This document shows, in pieces, positions 20,096 through 29,599 of a DNA stretch of 64,000 nt; position 1 is the stretch's first letter; the number at the start of each line of letters is the position of its first letter. The position numbers and the translations under genes are program-made. The DNA is taken from positions 226,543-290,542 of the forward strand of contig NZ_JACAOR010000005.1 in the NCBI RefSeq assembly GCF_013386115.1, given 5' to 3'. Origin of the DNA: Pseudomonas gingeri (lineage in GTDB: Bacteria; Pseudomonadota; Gammaproteobacteria; Pseudomonadales; Pseudomonadaceae). The notes below the pieces were generated by a model. It was not told where the DNA came from, made no database searches, and was given only the letters and a program-made list of their open reading frames with translations.

Positions 20096-20204
20096 TGTGG
20101 GAGCAGGTTTGCCGGGATGTCGGACCGCCGCGAAGGCGGTCTTACTGCCACAAGCAGTGTGGCGGATGTACCGGCCTCTTCGCGGGCAAGCCCGCTCCCA
20201 CAGA
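20096..20204. repeat. REP pair (REPIN)
   Basis: TGTGGGAGCAGGTTTGCCGGGATG (from 20096) and CTCTTCGCGGGCAAGCCCGCTCCCACA (ending about 20202) face each other across a 55-base spacer. The spacer includes its own small palindrome ACCGCCGCGAAGGCGGT. Confidence 0.75.
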
Positions 20205-20212
20205 CACCGTTG

Positions 20213-20470
20213 TCATACCTGCAGCTTGCTGTTCAGGTCCCCCGTCGGGCGCAAGGCCCGGGCATAGCAGAACAGAAACAGGTTGCGCACCAGTTCCTTG
20301 AGCACCAGCGGTTCACTGGAGCTCAGGCCGCTGACATCCAGGTCACCCTGGTCCTGCAGTTCATTCAGGGCTTCTTCTTCCAGTACCGCACAGACTTCAC
20401 CCGTTTCCCGATGCAGGATGCGCAGGTAAGGGTGTGGGCGGTCCAGCCAGGCATCGATCAAATAAGTCAT
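20213..20470 (-). CDS. Small conserved protein behind a probable Fur box (PA4570-like)
   Basis: An 85-residue protein starting MTYLIDAWLDRPHPYLRILHRETGEVCAVLEEEAL. It is acidic, lacks a signal peptide, and carries single Cys residues at about 27 and 68. A good RBS (AAGGAG) precedes the ATG. No function is known to me. The promoter region holds a palindrome resembling a Fur site, so iron repression is likely. I recall PA4570 of P. aeruginosa, at the equivalent position, being reported as iron-responsive. Confidence 0.75.
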   Translation of the reverse strand: MTYLIDAWLDRPHPYLRILHRETGEVCAVLEEEALNELQDQGDLDVSGLSSSEPLVLKELVRNLFLFCYARALRPTGDLNSKLQV

Positions 20471-20494
20471 GGTCTCATCTCCTTGATGGGTTTC

Positions 20495-20513
20495 AATGAG
20501 AATAATTCTTATT
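20495..20513 (-). promoter_or_regulatory. Probable Fur box and promoter of the PA4570-like gene
   Basis: AATGAGAATAATTCTTATT is a near-perfect inverted repeat around its central base (TGAGAAT-A-ATTCTTA) and fits the GATAATGATAATCATTATC Fur consensus at about 12 of 19 positions. On the minus strand a -35 TTGCTA and a -10 TATTCT sixteen bases apart overlap it, so bound Fur would block transcription. Confidence 0.7.
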
Positions 20514-20594
20514 CAAAGAATAGCAAGTGCCTATTGGCGGATTCCTGGTTTTTCTGTGGGGGAATTGTCGGGCGTCAAGCGCAGGGAGGTGATT

Positions 20595-20704
20595 GATCGT
20601 TCCCATGCTCCAGCGTGGGAATGCCTTGCTGGACGCTCTGCGTCCGTTGCGCAGGCGCCGCGGAGCGTCACGGCGGCGTTCCCACGCAGAGCATGGGAAC
20701 GATC
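20595..20704. repeat. 110-bp element with 16-bp terminal inverted repeats
   Basis: GATCGTTCCCATGCTC (20595-20610) is repeated exactly in reverse complement at 20689-20704. Inner palindromes (GGACGCTCTGCGTCC and similar) make the whole element able to fold. A degenerate partial copy lies at 26297-26350. It has no ORF, so it is either a small non-autonomous element or a structural repeat. Confidence 0.8.
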
Positions 20705-20718
20705 GAGTTGGCGTTTGC

Positions 20719-21060
20719 TCAGACCTTTCTGACGAACTCGGACTTGAGTTTCATCGGGCCGATGCCATCGATCTTGCAGTCGATATCGTGGTCGCCGTCG
20801 CACAGGCGGATGTTCTTGACCTTGGTCCCGACCTTGACCACCAGGGAGGTGCCCTTGACCTTCAGGTCCTTGATCACGGTGATGGTGTCGCCGTCCTGCA
20901 GGACGTTGCCCACGGAATCCTTTTTCACGCTGTCGTCGGACGCGGTCTCGGCTTCGCCGGTGGCGGACCACTCATGGGCGCATTCCGGGCAGACCAGTTG
21001 GGTACCGTCTTCGTAGGTGAATTCGGAATTGCATTTCGGGCAGGGTGGCAACGTGCTCAC
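20719..21060 (-). CDS. yjdM: PhnA/YjdM zinc-ribbon protein
   Basis: A 113-residue protein of the PhnA (YjdM) family. An N-terminal zinc ribbon has [21 protein letters not shown] (two CxxC pairs), followed by the beta-rich domain with [15 protein letters not shown] and [11 protein letters not shown], and the end KSEFVRKV. The start is GTG with GAGGAGC upstream. Despite its old name it is not part of a phosphonate operon here, and its real function is unclear. Confidence 0.9.
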   Translation of the reverse strand: MSTLPPCPKCNSEFTYEDGTQLVCPECAHEWSATGEAETASDDSVKKDSVGNVLQDGDTITVIKDLKVKGTSLVVKVGTKVKNIRLCDGDHDIDCKIDGIGPMKLKSEFVRKV

Positions 21061-21160
21061 TAAGGCTCCTCGGGTTCGGGAAGGCTAAAAGCGCACATTA
21101 TATAGGGTTTTTAACGAAGGAGGGGGCGCGACAACGCAAGACAGGTTGACGCAGGACGTT

Positions 21161-21246
21161 GCAGGAGCCCGGCTTGCCGGCGATGACGTGCGCAAGAGCA
21201 ACGCATCGTTCAAGGACCTCATCGCCGGCAAGCCGGCTCCTACGGT
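21161..21246. repeat. REP pair (REPIN)
   Basis: GCAGGAGCCCGGCTTGCCGGCGATGACG (from 21161) and ATCGCCGGCAAGCCGGCTCCTACGG (ending about 21245) form a large imperfect inverted repeat downstream of ispB. Confidence 0.75.
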
Positions 21247-21261
21247 AGGCCGCTATTGGCC

Positions 21262-22230
21262 TCAGTGAGTGCGGGCGACCGCGAACTCGCTCAGTTCCAC
21301 CAGTGCATCGCGATACTCGCTGGCCGGCAGGGCCTCCAGGCAGGCGATCGCCCGGGCGACGTAGTCACGGGCCAGTTGCGCGGTGTATTCCAGCGAGCCC
21401 GAGGCTTCGACGGCGGCGCGGATGCTTTCCAGGTCCTCGATCCCGCCCTTCTGGATCGCCTGGCGCACCAGGGCCGCCTGCTCCGGCGTTCCTTCACGCA
21501 TGGTGTAGATCAGCGGCAGGGTTGGCTTGCCTTCGGCCAGGTCGTCACCGACGTTCTTGCCCAGGGTCTCGGCATCGCCCTTGTAGTCCAGCAGGTCGTC
21601 GACCAGCTGGAAGGCCACGCCGAGGTGGTCACCGAAGGTACGCAGGGCTTCGGCCTGTTCCGGCGTCGCCTGGCACAGGGCGGCGGCGCTGTGGGTGGAG
21701 GCTTCGAAGAGCATCGCGGTCTTGCCGCGGATGACTTCCATGTAGGTTTCCTCGGTGGTGCTGGCGTCGCGCACCTTGGACAACTGCAGCACTTCGCCCT
21801 CAGCGATGATGCGCGTGGCCTGGGAGAGGATCTTCATGACCGGCATCGAACCCAGTTCGACCATCATCTCGAAGGAGCGCGAGTACAGGAAGTCGCCGAC
21901 CAGCACGCTGGGAGCGTTGCCCCACATGGCGTTGGCGGTGGAGCGGCCACGGCGCATGCCGGACATGTCGACCACGTCGTCGTGCAGCAGGGTCGCGGTG
22001 TGCAGGAACTCGATGGTCGCCGCCAGCAGGCGCAGGTCATCGCCTTCGCGCCCCAGGGCCTTGCCGCACAGCAACACCAATAAAGGACGCAGGCGCTTGC
22101 CCCCGGCCGAGGTGATGTAGTCGCCGATTTTCGAGACGAGCGGCACCCGGGAAGTCAGCTGCTTCTTGATGATGCCGTCGACGGCGCTAAAATCGTCCGC
22201 CACCGCGCGGTAGAATGCTTGGGGTTGCAT
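21262..22230 (-). CDS. ispB: Octaprenyl diphosphate synthase
   Basis: A cytosolic trans-prenyltransferase that extends farnesyl diphosphate with isopentenyl diphosphate to the long side chain of ubiquinone (probably C45 in Pseudomonas, so nonaprenyl). The 322-residue product has the first Asp-rich motif LLHDDVVD with [13 protein letters not shown] and the second [11 protein letters not shown], plus [12 protein letters not shown]. It is divergent from rplU-rpmA, the same arrangement as in E. coli. Confidence 0.95.
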   Translation of the reverse strand: MQPQAFYRAVADDFSAVDGIIKKQLTSRVPLVSKIGDYITSAGGKRLRPLLVLLCGKALGREGDDLRLLAATIEFLHTATLLHDDVVDMSGMRRGRSTANAMWGNAPSVLVGDFLYSRSFEMMVELGSMPVMKILSQATRIIAEGEVLQLSKVRDASTTEETYMEVIRGKTAMLFEASTHSAAALCQATPEQAEALRTFGDHLGVAFQLVDDLLDYKGDAETLGKNVGDDLAEGKPTLPLIYTMREGTPEQAALVRQAIQKGGIEDLESIRAAVEASGSLEYTAQLARDYVARAIACLEALPASEYRDALVELSEFAVARTH

Positions 22231-22310
22231 CAGCGAGAGTCGCTCCAGAAGGGTTGCGCGGCATGCTAGGGCGGGGGTTCCGGCCTGTCAAGGCAGGATA
22301 CCGGGCCACT

Positions 22311-22339
22311 TGCAAGGATCAGGCGGCTTGCGTACAATC
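22311..22339 (+). promoter_or_regulatory. Sigma-70 promoter of rplU-rpmA
   Basis: -35 TTGCAA at 22311-22316 and -10 TACAAT at 22334-22339 are separated by 17 bases. This leaves a leader of about 125 bases before rplU and a GC-rich start region (CGCGCACC), as is common for stringently controlled genes. Confidence 0.75.
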
Positions 22340-22471
22340 GCGCACCCTGAACTTCCTGGGCAGCACCTGCCTTACGCAATTGCACTTGGGCCGTTCCAGC
22401 CCCATGCAGCCATGCCAGCCAATACCTTTACCTATAAAGCGCTGGGTGAGCAGGATTATCGGAGAAATACC

Positions 22472-22786
22472 ATGTCTTACGCAGTAATCGTTACCGGCGG
22501 CAAGCAGTACAAAGTCGCTCCAGGTGAATACCTGAAGATCGAAAAACTGGAAATCGCCACTGGCGAATCCGTTACCTTTGATCGCGTTCTGTTGGTCGCC
22601 AATGGCGATGACGTGAACATCGGCGCTCCAGTTGTTGCTGGCGCTACCGTTGTGGCTGAAGTGATCTCCCAAGGTCGTCACGATAAAGTCCGCATCATCA
22701 AGTTCCGTCGTCGTAAGCACCACATGAAGCGTATGGGCCACCGTCAGTGGTACACCGAGATCAAAATCACCGGTATTCAGGCTTAA
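22472..22786 (+). CDS. rplU: 50S ribosomal protein L21
   Basis: A 104-residue component of the large ribosomal subunit that binds 23S rRNA. The ATG at 22472 gives the family start [15 protein letters not shown] and follows [23 protein letters not shown] and the end YTEIKITGI are typical. It is the first gene of the rplU-rpmA operon, and the spacer to rpmA is 35 bases. Confidence 0.98.
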   Translation: MSYAVIVTGGKQYKVAPGEYLKIEKLEIATGESVTFDRVLLVANGDDVNIGAPVVAGATVVAEVISQGRHDKVRIIKFRRRKHHMKRMGHRQWYTEIKITGIQA

Positions 22787-22821
22787 TTTCAGCCTAATCC
22801 CCTTTTTGGAGAATTGAACTC

Positions 22822-23079
22822 ATGGCACACAAAAAAGCTGGTGGTAGTACCCGTAACGGTCGCGACTCAGAAGCCAAACGCCTTGGCGTGAAGATGTATG
22901 GCGGCCAGGCTATCAAAGCGGGCAACATCATCGTGCGTCAGCGCGGTACCCAGTTCCACGCCGGTTACGGCGTTGGCATGGGCAAGGATCACACTCTCTT
23001 CGCTAAAGTCGAAGGCGTGATCAAGTTTGAAGTAAAAGGCGCTTTCAACCGCCGTTACGTGAGCATCGTCGCGGCTTAA
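22822..23079 (+). CDS. rpmA: 50S ribosomal protein L27
   Basis: An 85-residue large-subunit protein whose N-terminal tail reaches the peptidyl-transferase centre. [20 protein letters not shown] and the [23 protein letters not shown] segment are diagnostic. It starts directly with the mature AHKK-type tail, unlike the cleaved form in Firmicutes. GGAG lies ten bases upstream. It ends the operon at a clear terminator. Confidence 0.98.
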   Translation: MAHKKAGGSTRNGRDSEAKRLGVKMYGGQAIKAGNIIVRQRGTQFHAGYGVGMGKDHTLFAKVEGVIKFEVKGAFNRRYVSIVAA

Positions 23080-23096
23080 TCGCGAGAGTGCTGGAG

Positions 23097-23125
23097 AAGC
23101 CCCGTCTTGCGACGGGGCTTTTTCG
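23097..23125 (+). terminator. Terminator of rplU-rpmA
   Basis: A 10-bp stem AAGCCCCGTC / GACGGGGCTT with a TTGC loop, followed by TTTCG. Confidence 0.9.
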
Positions 23126-23234
23126 TTTGTGGGGTGAGTCTCTTGCAAAGCTGTTTGTATGGGCTGCCGGCGCTGGATTTTTCGGTCGTTGATTGAGGTC
23201 GCCGCGCTCATCTTTGCAAGGGTCTTATACTTGA

Positions 23235-24503
<1,269 letters not shown>

Positions 24504-24521
24504 TTCATTGGTTAAACTACT

Positions 24522-24546
24522 ACGCCGCTCACTGAAGCGGCGTTTT
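24522..24546 (+). terminator. Terminator of obgE
   Basis: A 7-bp stem ACGCCGC / GCGGCGT with an 8-base loop and a short T run. Confidence 0.75.
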
Positions 24547-24624
24547 AGTCTCTGTAAAACGTAAATCACATAATCGCGTGGATGGTGCTCGGTCGTGCCA
24601 TTCGCTGGCTAAGGTTGGAAGATC

Positions 24625-25743
24625 ATGCGGAGCAAGGTGACAGGTGCGCAGCGTTGGGTCGTGAAGATCGGCAGCGCACTGCTGACGGCGGACGGCAAGG
24701 GTCTGGATCGCGCGGCAATGGGTGTCTGGGTTGAGCAGATGGTGGCCTTGCACGAGGCTGGCGTGGAGCTGGTGCTGGTGTCTTCGGGTGCCGTGGCGGC
24801 GGGCATGAGCCGGCTGGGCTGGACGGTGCGACCGAGTGCCATGCACGAGTTGCAGGCGGCGGCGGCCATTGGCCAGATGGGCCTGGTGCAGGCCTGGGAG
24901 TCGAGCTTTGCCGAGCATGGTCGTCATACCGCGCAGATCCTGCTGACCCATGATGACTTGTCCGACCGCAAGCGTTACCTCAATGCGCGCAGCACCTTGC
25001 GGGCCCTGGTGGAGCTCAAGGTAATCCCGGTGATCAACGAGAACGACACCGTGGTCACCGATGAAATCCGTTTCGGCGACAACGACACCCTGGCGGCGCT
25101 GGTCGCCAACCTGGTGGAAGCAGACCTGCTGGTGATCCTGACGGATCGCGACGGCATGTTCGATGCCGACCCGCGCAACAATCCCGATGCCCAGCTGATC
25201 CATGAGGCGCGTGCCGATGATCCGGCGCTGGACGCGGTGGCGGGCGGTACCGGCGGCGCCCTCGGGCGTGGTGGCATGCAGACCAAGCTGCGCGCGGCGC
25301 GACTGGCGGCACGCTCCGGCGCGCATACCATTATCGTCGGCGGTCGTCTGGAGCGGGTCCTGGATCGCCTTAAGGCGGGCGAGCGCATCGGTACCTTGCT
25401 GTCGCCCGAGCGCGGCATGCTCGCGGCGCGCAAGCAGTGGCTGGCCGGGCATCTGCAGACCCGTGGCACGCTGGTGCTGGATGACGGTGCGGTCAACGCC
25501 CTGGCGCGTGATCACAAGAGCCTGCTACCGGTGGGGGTGAAGCTGGTGCAGGGTAGCTTCCGTCGTGGCGAAATGGTCGTGTGCGTGGCTGCGGATGGTC
25601 GTGAGATTGCCCGCGGGCTCGCCAACTACAGCGCTCTTGAGGCGCAGAAGATCATTGGTCAGTCGTCGGATGCGATTGTCGGCTTGCTGGGTTACATGGC
25701 GGAGCCGGAACTGGTTCATCGCGATAACCTTATTCTGGTGTGA
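24625..25743 (+). CDS. proB: Glutamate 5-kinase
   Basis: The first enzyme of proline synthesis, phosphorylating L-glutamate to gamma-glutamyl phosphate. It is cytosolic and usually feedback-inhibited by proline. The 372-residue product has the amino-acid kinase domain ([52 protein letters not shown]) and a C-terminal PUA domain (from about 280). Its stop overlaps the region of the creA start, so the two may be co-transcribed. Confidence 0.97.
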   Translation: MRSKVTGAQRWVVKIGSALLTADGKGLDRAAMGVWVEQMVALHEAGVELVLVSSGAVAAGMSRLGWTVRPSAMHELQAAAAIGQMGLVQAWESSFAEHGRHTAQILLTHDDLSDRKRYLNARSTLRALVELKVIPVINENDTVVTDEIRFGDNDTLAALVANLVEADLLVILTDRDGMFDADPRNNPDAQLIHEARADDPALDAVAGGTGGALGRGGMQTKLRAARLAARSGAHTIIVGGRLERVLDRLKAGERIGTLLSPERGMLAARKQWLAGHLQTRGTLVLDDGAVNALARDHKSLLPVGVKLVQGSFRRGEMVVCVAADGREIARGLANYSALEAQKIIGQSSDAIVGLLGYMAEPELVHRDNLILV

Positions 25744-25763
25744 TGGGTTCGAGGGAGAAGGGC

Positions 25764-26225
25764 ATGGGGTTGGCAAGAGGATTGTTGGGGTTGTTCCTGG
25801 CGATGCCGTTGTTGGCATCGGCCGAGGAAATCGGCCAGGTGTCCACGGTGTTCAAGTTCGTCGGGCCGAATGACCGGATCGTGGTCGAGGCGTTCGATGA
25901 TCCGAAGGTCGAGGGCGTGACCTGCTATCTGTCCCGTGCCAAGACCGGCGGCCTGAAAGGTGGTCTGGGTCTGGCGGAGGATCGTGCCGAGGCGTCGATT
26001 GCCTGTCGCCAGGTCGGGCCGATTCGCTTCAGTGGTGAGCTGAAGGATGGTGACGAGGTGTTCAAGGAGCGCACGTCGCTGGTCTTCAAGACCATGCAGG
26101 TGGTGCGTTTCCTCGACAAGAAGCGCAATACGCTGGTGTACCTGGTCTATAGCGATCGGTTGATCGAGGGCAGCCCGCAGAATGCGGTGACGGCTATTCC
26201 GATTCTGCCTTGGCCGAATCAGTGA
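25764..26225 (+). CDS. creA: CreA-family periplasmic protein
   Basis: A 153-residue exported protein with signal peptide [20 protein letters not shown]. The mature part carries the CreA hallmarks [41 protein letters not shown] (paired Cys), [15 protein letters not shown] and the end PWPNQ. I chose the ATG at 25764 because GGGAGA lies just upstream; another ATG at 25743 overlaps the proB stop. Despite its name, its molecular function is not established. Confidence 0.88.
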   Translation: MGLARGLLGLFLAMPLLASAEEIGQVSTVFKFVGPNDRIVVEAFDDPKVEGVTCYLSRAKTGGLKGGLGLAEDRAEASIACRQVGPIRFSGELKDGDEVFKERTSLVFKTMQVVRFLDKKRNTLVYLVYSDRLIEGSPQNAVTAIPILPWPNQ

Positions 26226-26296
26226 GAATCAAGGGTTGCCCGCTGCTATTGGTTGTCGCGAACCTGTAGGAGGCAGGCCTTGCTCTTGCGGAGTTG

Positions 26297-26350
26297 ATAG
26301 ATCGTTCCCACGCTCCGCGTGGGAATGCCGCCCGTGACGCTCCGCGTCAC
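26297..26350. repeat. Partial copy of the GTTCCCACGCTC palindromic repeat
   Basis: ATCGTTCCCACGCTCCGCGTGGGAAT followed by GTGACGCTCCGCGTCAC: two adjacent hairpins related to the left half of the element at 20595-20704, without its right end. Confidence 0.7.
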
Positions 26351-26364
26351 AAGTCGCAGGCAAT

Positions 26365-26392
26365 AAAAAACCGACCCTGGGGTCGGTTTTTT
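26365..26392 (-). terminator. Terminator of rpsT
   Basis: A 12-bp perfect palindrome AAAAAACCGACC / GGTCGGTTTTTT with a 4-base loop, 14 bases beyond the rpsT stop. Confidence 0.95.
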
Positions 26393-26406
26393 AACAAGCG
26401 TGTCGC

Positions 26407-26685
26407 TTAGGCTGCGGCAGCAAGGTTCAGAGCCTTGATGTGGCCATTCAGACGACCTTTATGGCGAGCAGCCTTGTTCTTGTGGATGATGCCTTTATCG
26501 GCCATACGGTCGATAACAGGAACAGCCAGAACATAGGCAGCTTGCGCTTTAGCAGCGTCTTTTGCGTCGATGGCTTTCACTACGTTCTTGATGTAGGTAC
26601 GAACCATGGAACGCAGGCTGGCGTTGTGGCTGCGACGCTTCTCAGCCTGTTTTGCACGTTTTTTGGCGGAAGGTGAGTTGGCCAC
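26407..26685 (-). CDS. rpsT: 30S ribosomal protein S20
   Basis: A 92-residue small-subunit protein that binds 16S r[23 protein letters not shown] and [18 protein letters not shown] are diagnostic. The start codon is GTG with GAGGAGCTC upstream; a non-ATG start is also known for rpsT in other gamma-proteobacteria, where it contributes to autoregulation. The gene is divergent from murJ. Confidence 0.97.
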   Translation of the reverse strand: MANSPSAKKRAKQAEKRRSHNASLRSMVRTYIKNVVKAIDAKDAAKAQAAYVLAVPVIDRMADKGIIHKNKAARHKGRLNGHIKALNLAAAA

Positions 26686-26937
26686 CGTCGAGCTCCTCGA
26701 AAGACTTTTTAGGAAATAGCAAACAAAATAGGCCGCGAATCATGCCGATGAGTTGAAGTCTTGTCAAGGGCAGGCGATGCGTTCCGCTGAGTGGTATATG
26801 TGGGACACCGGGATATTTCTTTCCGGCGTACGACCTGTAAACTCGCGAGCTTTGGCTCTGTGCTGTTGCGGCGCGGAGTATCGCATAGCTGGGCGCTTTA
26901 TTCGCCTGTTCTTTACCCAAAGGCACACAATCCTTCA

Positions 26938-28476
26938 ATGAATCTGCTCAAGTCGTTGGCCGCCGTCAGCTCTATCACGATGATTTCCCGGGTCCTGGGG
27001 TTTGTTCGCGATACCATCATCGCGCGCGCCTTCGGCGCCGGAATGGCCACCGATGCCTTCTTCATTGCCTTCAAGTTGCCCAACCTGCTGCGCCGGATCT
27101 TTGCCGAAGGGGCCTTTTCCCAGGCGTTCGTGCCGATCCTGGCAGAGTACAAGAGCCAGCAGGGCGAGGAGGCGACCCGCACCTTCATTGCCTATGTGAG
27201 CGGCATGCTGACCCTGGTCCTGGCCCTCGTCACGGTGCTCGGAATGGTGGCCGCGCCCTGGGTGATCTGGGCCACCGCGCCCGGCTTCACCGATACGCCG
27301 GAGAAGTTCAAGCTGACCGCCGACCTGTTGCGGGTGACCTTTCCTTATATATTGCTGATCTCGCTGTCGTCCCTGGCCGGCGCGATCCTCAATACCTGGA
27401 ACCGCTTCTCGGTCCCGGCCTTCGTGCCGACCCTGCTGAATGTCAGCATGATCATTTTTGCCCTGTTCCTGACGCCGTATTTCGACCCGCCGGTGATGGC
27501 GCTGGGTTGGGCGGTCCTGGCGGGCGGCCTGGCGCAACTGCTCTACCAACTGCCGCACCTGAAGAAGATCGGCATGCTCGTGCTGCCACGCCTGAACCTG
27601 CGCGACAGCGGTGTCTGGCGGGTCATGAAGCAGATGCTGCCGGCGATTCTCGGGGTCTCGGTGAGCCAGATTTCGTTGATCATCAACACCATTTTCGCCT
27701 CGTTCCTGGTGGCTGGCTCGGTGTCCTGGATGTATTACGCCGACCGCCTGATGGAGCTGCCCTCCGGCGTGCTGGGCGTGGCCCTGGGCACCATCCTGCT
27801 GCCGATCCTGTCCAAGACCTATGCCAGCAAGGATCGCCACGAGTACTCGCGCATCCTCGACTGGGGGCTGCGCCTGTGTTTCCTGCTGGTGCTGCCGTGC
27901 TCCCTGGCATTGGCGATTCTCTCCGAACCCTTGACCGTTTCACTGTTCCAGTACGGCCAGTTCAGTGCCTTCGATGCCTCCATGACCCAGCGGGCGCTGA
28001 TCGCCTACTCGGTCGGCCTGCTCGGGATCATCATGATCAAGGTGCTGGCGCCGGGCTTTTACGCGCAGCAGAACATTCGCACGCCGGTGAAAATCGCGAT
28101 TTTCACCCTGGTGGTCACCCAGTTGCTCAACCTGGTCTTTATCGGGCCGCTGGCCCATGCCGGGCTGGCCTTGGCCATCAGCGGCGGCGCCTGCATCAAT
28201 GCCGGCCTGTTGTTCTGGCAGTTGCGCAAGCAGAAGCTGTTCATCCCGCAGCCGGGCTGGAGTCTGTATCTGCTGAAGCTGCTGGTCGCTGTCGGCATGA
28301 TGTCGGCGGTATTGCTGGGCTTGATGCACTGGATGCCGGCCTGGGACCAGGGGCACATGCTCGAACGCTTCCTGCGCCTGGGGGCGCTGGTGGTTGCCGG
28401 GGTGCTGGCCTACTTTGGAATGCTGTTGCTGCTGGGCTTGCGCCTGCACCATTTCAATCGCAAGTCGTTGATGTGA
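26938..28476 (+). CDS. murJ: Lipid II flippase MurJ
   Basis: An essential inner-membrane flippase (formerly MviN) that moves lipid II to the periplasmic face for peptidoglycan synthesis. The 512-residue product has about 14 hydrophobic segments and the MOP-superfamily start [25 protein letters not shown] with [28 protein letters not shown] and [16 protein letters not shown] are typical. The ATG at 26938 fits the family start. The gene is monocistronic and followed by a REP pair. Confidence 0.96.
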   Translation: MNLLKSLAAVSSITMISRVLGFVRDTIIARAFGAGMATDAFFIAFKLPNLLRRIFAEGAFSQAFVPILAEYKSQQGEEATRTFIAYVSGMLTLVLALVTVLGMVAAPWVIWATAPGFTDTPEKFKLTADLLRVTFPYILLISLSSLAGAILNTWNRFSVPAFVPTLLNVSMIIFALFLTPYFDPPVMALGWAVLAGGLAQLLYQLPHLKKIGMLVLPRLNLRDSGVWRVMKQMLPAILGVSVSQISLIINTIFASFLVAGSVSWMYYADRLMELPSGVLGVALGTILLPILSKTYASKDRHEYSRILDWGLRLCFLLVLPCSLALAILSEPLTVSLFQYGQFSAFDASMTQRALIAYSVGLLGIIMIKVLAPGFYAQQNIRTPVKIAIFTLVVTQLLNLVFIGPLAHAGLALAISGGACINAGLLFWQLRKQKLFIPQPGWSLYLLKLLVAVGMMSAVLLGLMHWMPAWDQGHMLERFLRLGALVVAGVLAYFGMLLLLGLRLHHFNRKSLM

Positions 28477-28492
28477 GGGAGCGCCGCGTTTC

Positions 28493-28570
28493 TGTGGGAG
28501 CCGGGCTTGCCCGCGAAGCTTTTAGCGCTCTCCGGGCCTTGTTCGCCGGCAAGCCGGGCTCCTGCGGGGG
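28493..28570. repeat. REP pair (REPIN)
   Basis: TGTGGGAGCCGGGCTTGCCCGCGAAGC and TTCGCCGGCAAGCCGGGCTCCTGCG form an inverted pair between murJ and ribF. Confidence 0.75.
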
Positions 28571-28614
28571 CATGTGTCGACGCGTGACAGGTATTAAGCC
28601 GGGCCCGGTATGGT

Positions 28615-28620
28615 TATAAT
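28615..28620 (+). promoter_or_regulatory. Probable -10 box of the ribF-ileS-lspA-fkpB-ispH operon
   Basis: A perfect TATAAT lies 29 bases before the ribF start. No good -35 is found at 16-18 bases, so the promoter may rely on an activator or on upstream -10 contacts. Confidence 0.45.
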
Positions 28621-28648
28621 CGACCACTTTATGAGCAAGAAGCGCGTT

Positions 28649-29599
28649 ATGCAGCTGGTTCGAGGCCTCCACAACCTGCGTCCCCGGCATCGGGGCTGTG
28701 TCGCCACTATTGGCAACTTTGACGGTGTTCATCGTGGTCACCAGGCCATCCTGGCCCGACTGCGCGAGCGTGCGCTGGAGTTGGGCGTGCCCAGCTGCGT
28801 GGTGATTTTCGAGCCGCAGCCCCGGGAGTTCTTCGCTCCGGAGACCGCGCCGGCCCGCCTGGCGCGCTTGCGCGACAAGCTGCAACTGCTGGCCGCCGAG
28901 GGCGTGGACCGGGTGCTGTGCCTGGCGTTCAACCAGCGCCTGAGCAAACTCAGTGCCGCCGAGTTCGTCGATACGATCCTGGTGGACGGGCTGGGTGTGC
29001 AGCATCTGGAGGTCGGTGACGACTTCCGTTTCGGCTGCGACCGGGCCGGCGATTTCGATTTTCTGCTGCAGGCGGGTAACGTCCGCGGCTTTACCGTCGA
29101 GGCGGCGCAGACCGTCGAACTCGATGGCTTGCGGGTCAGCAGCACCCAGGTGCGTAACGCCCTGGCGGCAGCCGACTTTGCCCTGGCCGAGCGTCTGCTC
29201 GGCCGTCCGTTCCGGATTGCCGGACGGGTGTTGCACGGACAGAAGCTGGCGCGCCAATTGGGTACGCCAACGGCCAACGTGCAGCTCAAGCGCCGTCGGG
29301 TGCCGTTGACCGGGGTCTACCTGGTCAGCGTCGAGATCGACGGCCAGCCGTGGCCGGGCGTCGCCAATATCGGCGTGCGACCCACGGTTTCAGGTGATGG
29401 CAGCGCTCACCTGGAAGTGCACCTGCTGGATTTTGCCGGTGATCTGTATGACCGGCGTTTGACCGTGGTCTTCCACCACAAGCTGCGCGATGAGCAGCGA
29501 TTCGCCTCCCTCGAGGCGCTCAAGACGGCGATCAATGCGGACGTCGCCGCCGCCCGTGCCCACTGGCAGGGTTCACCGCTTAAAAAGAGCCTGAAATGA
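28649..29599 (+). CDS. ribF: Bifunctional riboflavin kinase / FAD synthetase
   Basis: RibF converts riboflavin to FMN and then FAD. The 316-residue product has the N-terminal nucleotidyltransferase domain ([29 protein letters not shown]) and the C-terminal kinase domain ([30 protein letters not shown]). The ATG at 28649 ([12 protein letters not shown]) is the usual Pseudomonas start. The stop overlaps the ileS start codon (ATGA), so translation is coupled. Confidence 0.97.
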   Translation: MQLVRGLHNLRPRHRGCVATIGNFDGVHRGHQAILARLRERALELGVPSCVVIFEPQPREFFAPETAPARLARLRDKLQLLAAEGVDRVLCLAFNQRLSKLSAAEFVDTILVDGLGVQHLEVGDDFRFGCDRAGDFDFLLQAGNVRGFTVEAAQTVELDGLRVSSTQVRNALAAADFALAERLLGRPFRIAGRVLHGQKLARQLGTPTANVQLKRRRVPLTGVYLVSVEIDGQPWPGVANIGVRPTVSGDGSAHLEVHLLDFAGDLYDRRLTVVFHHKLRDEQRFASLEALKTAINADVAAARAHWQGSPLKKSLK

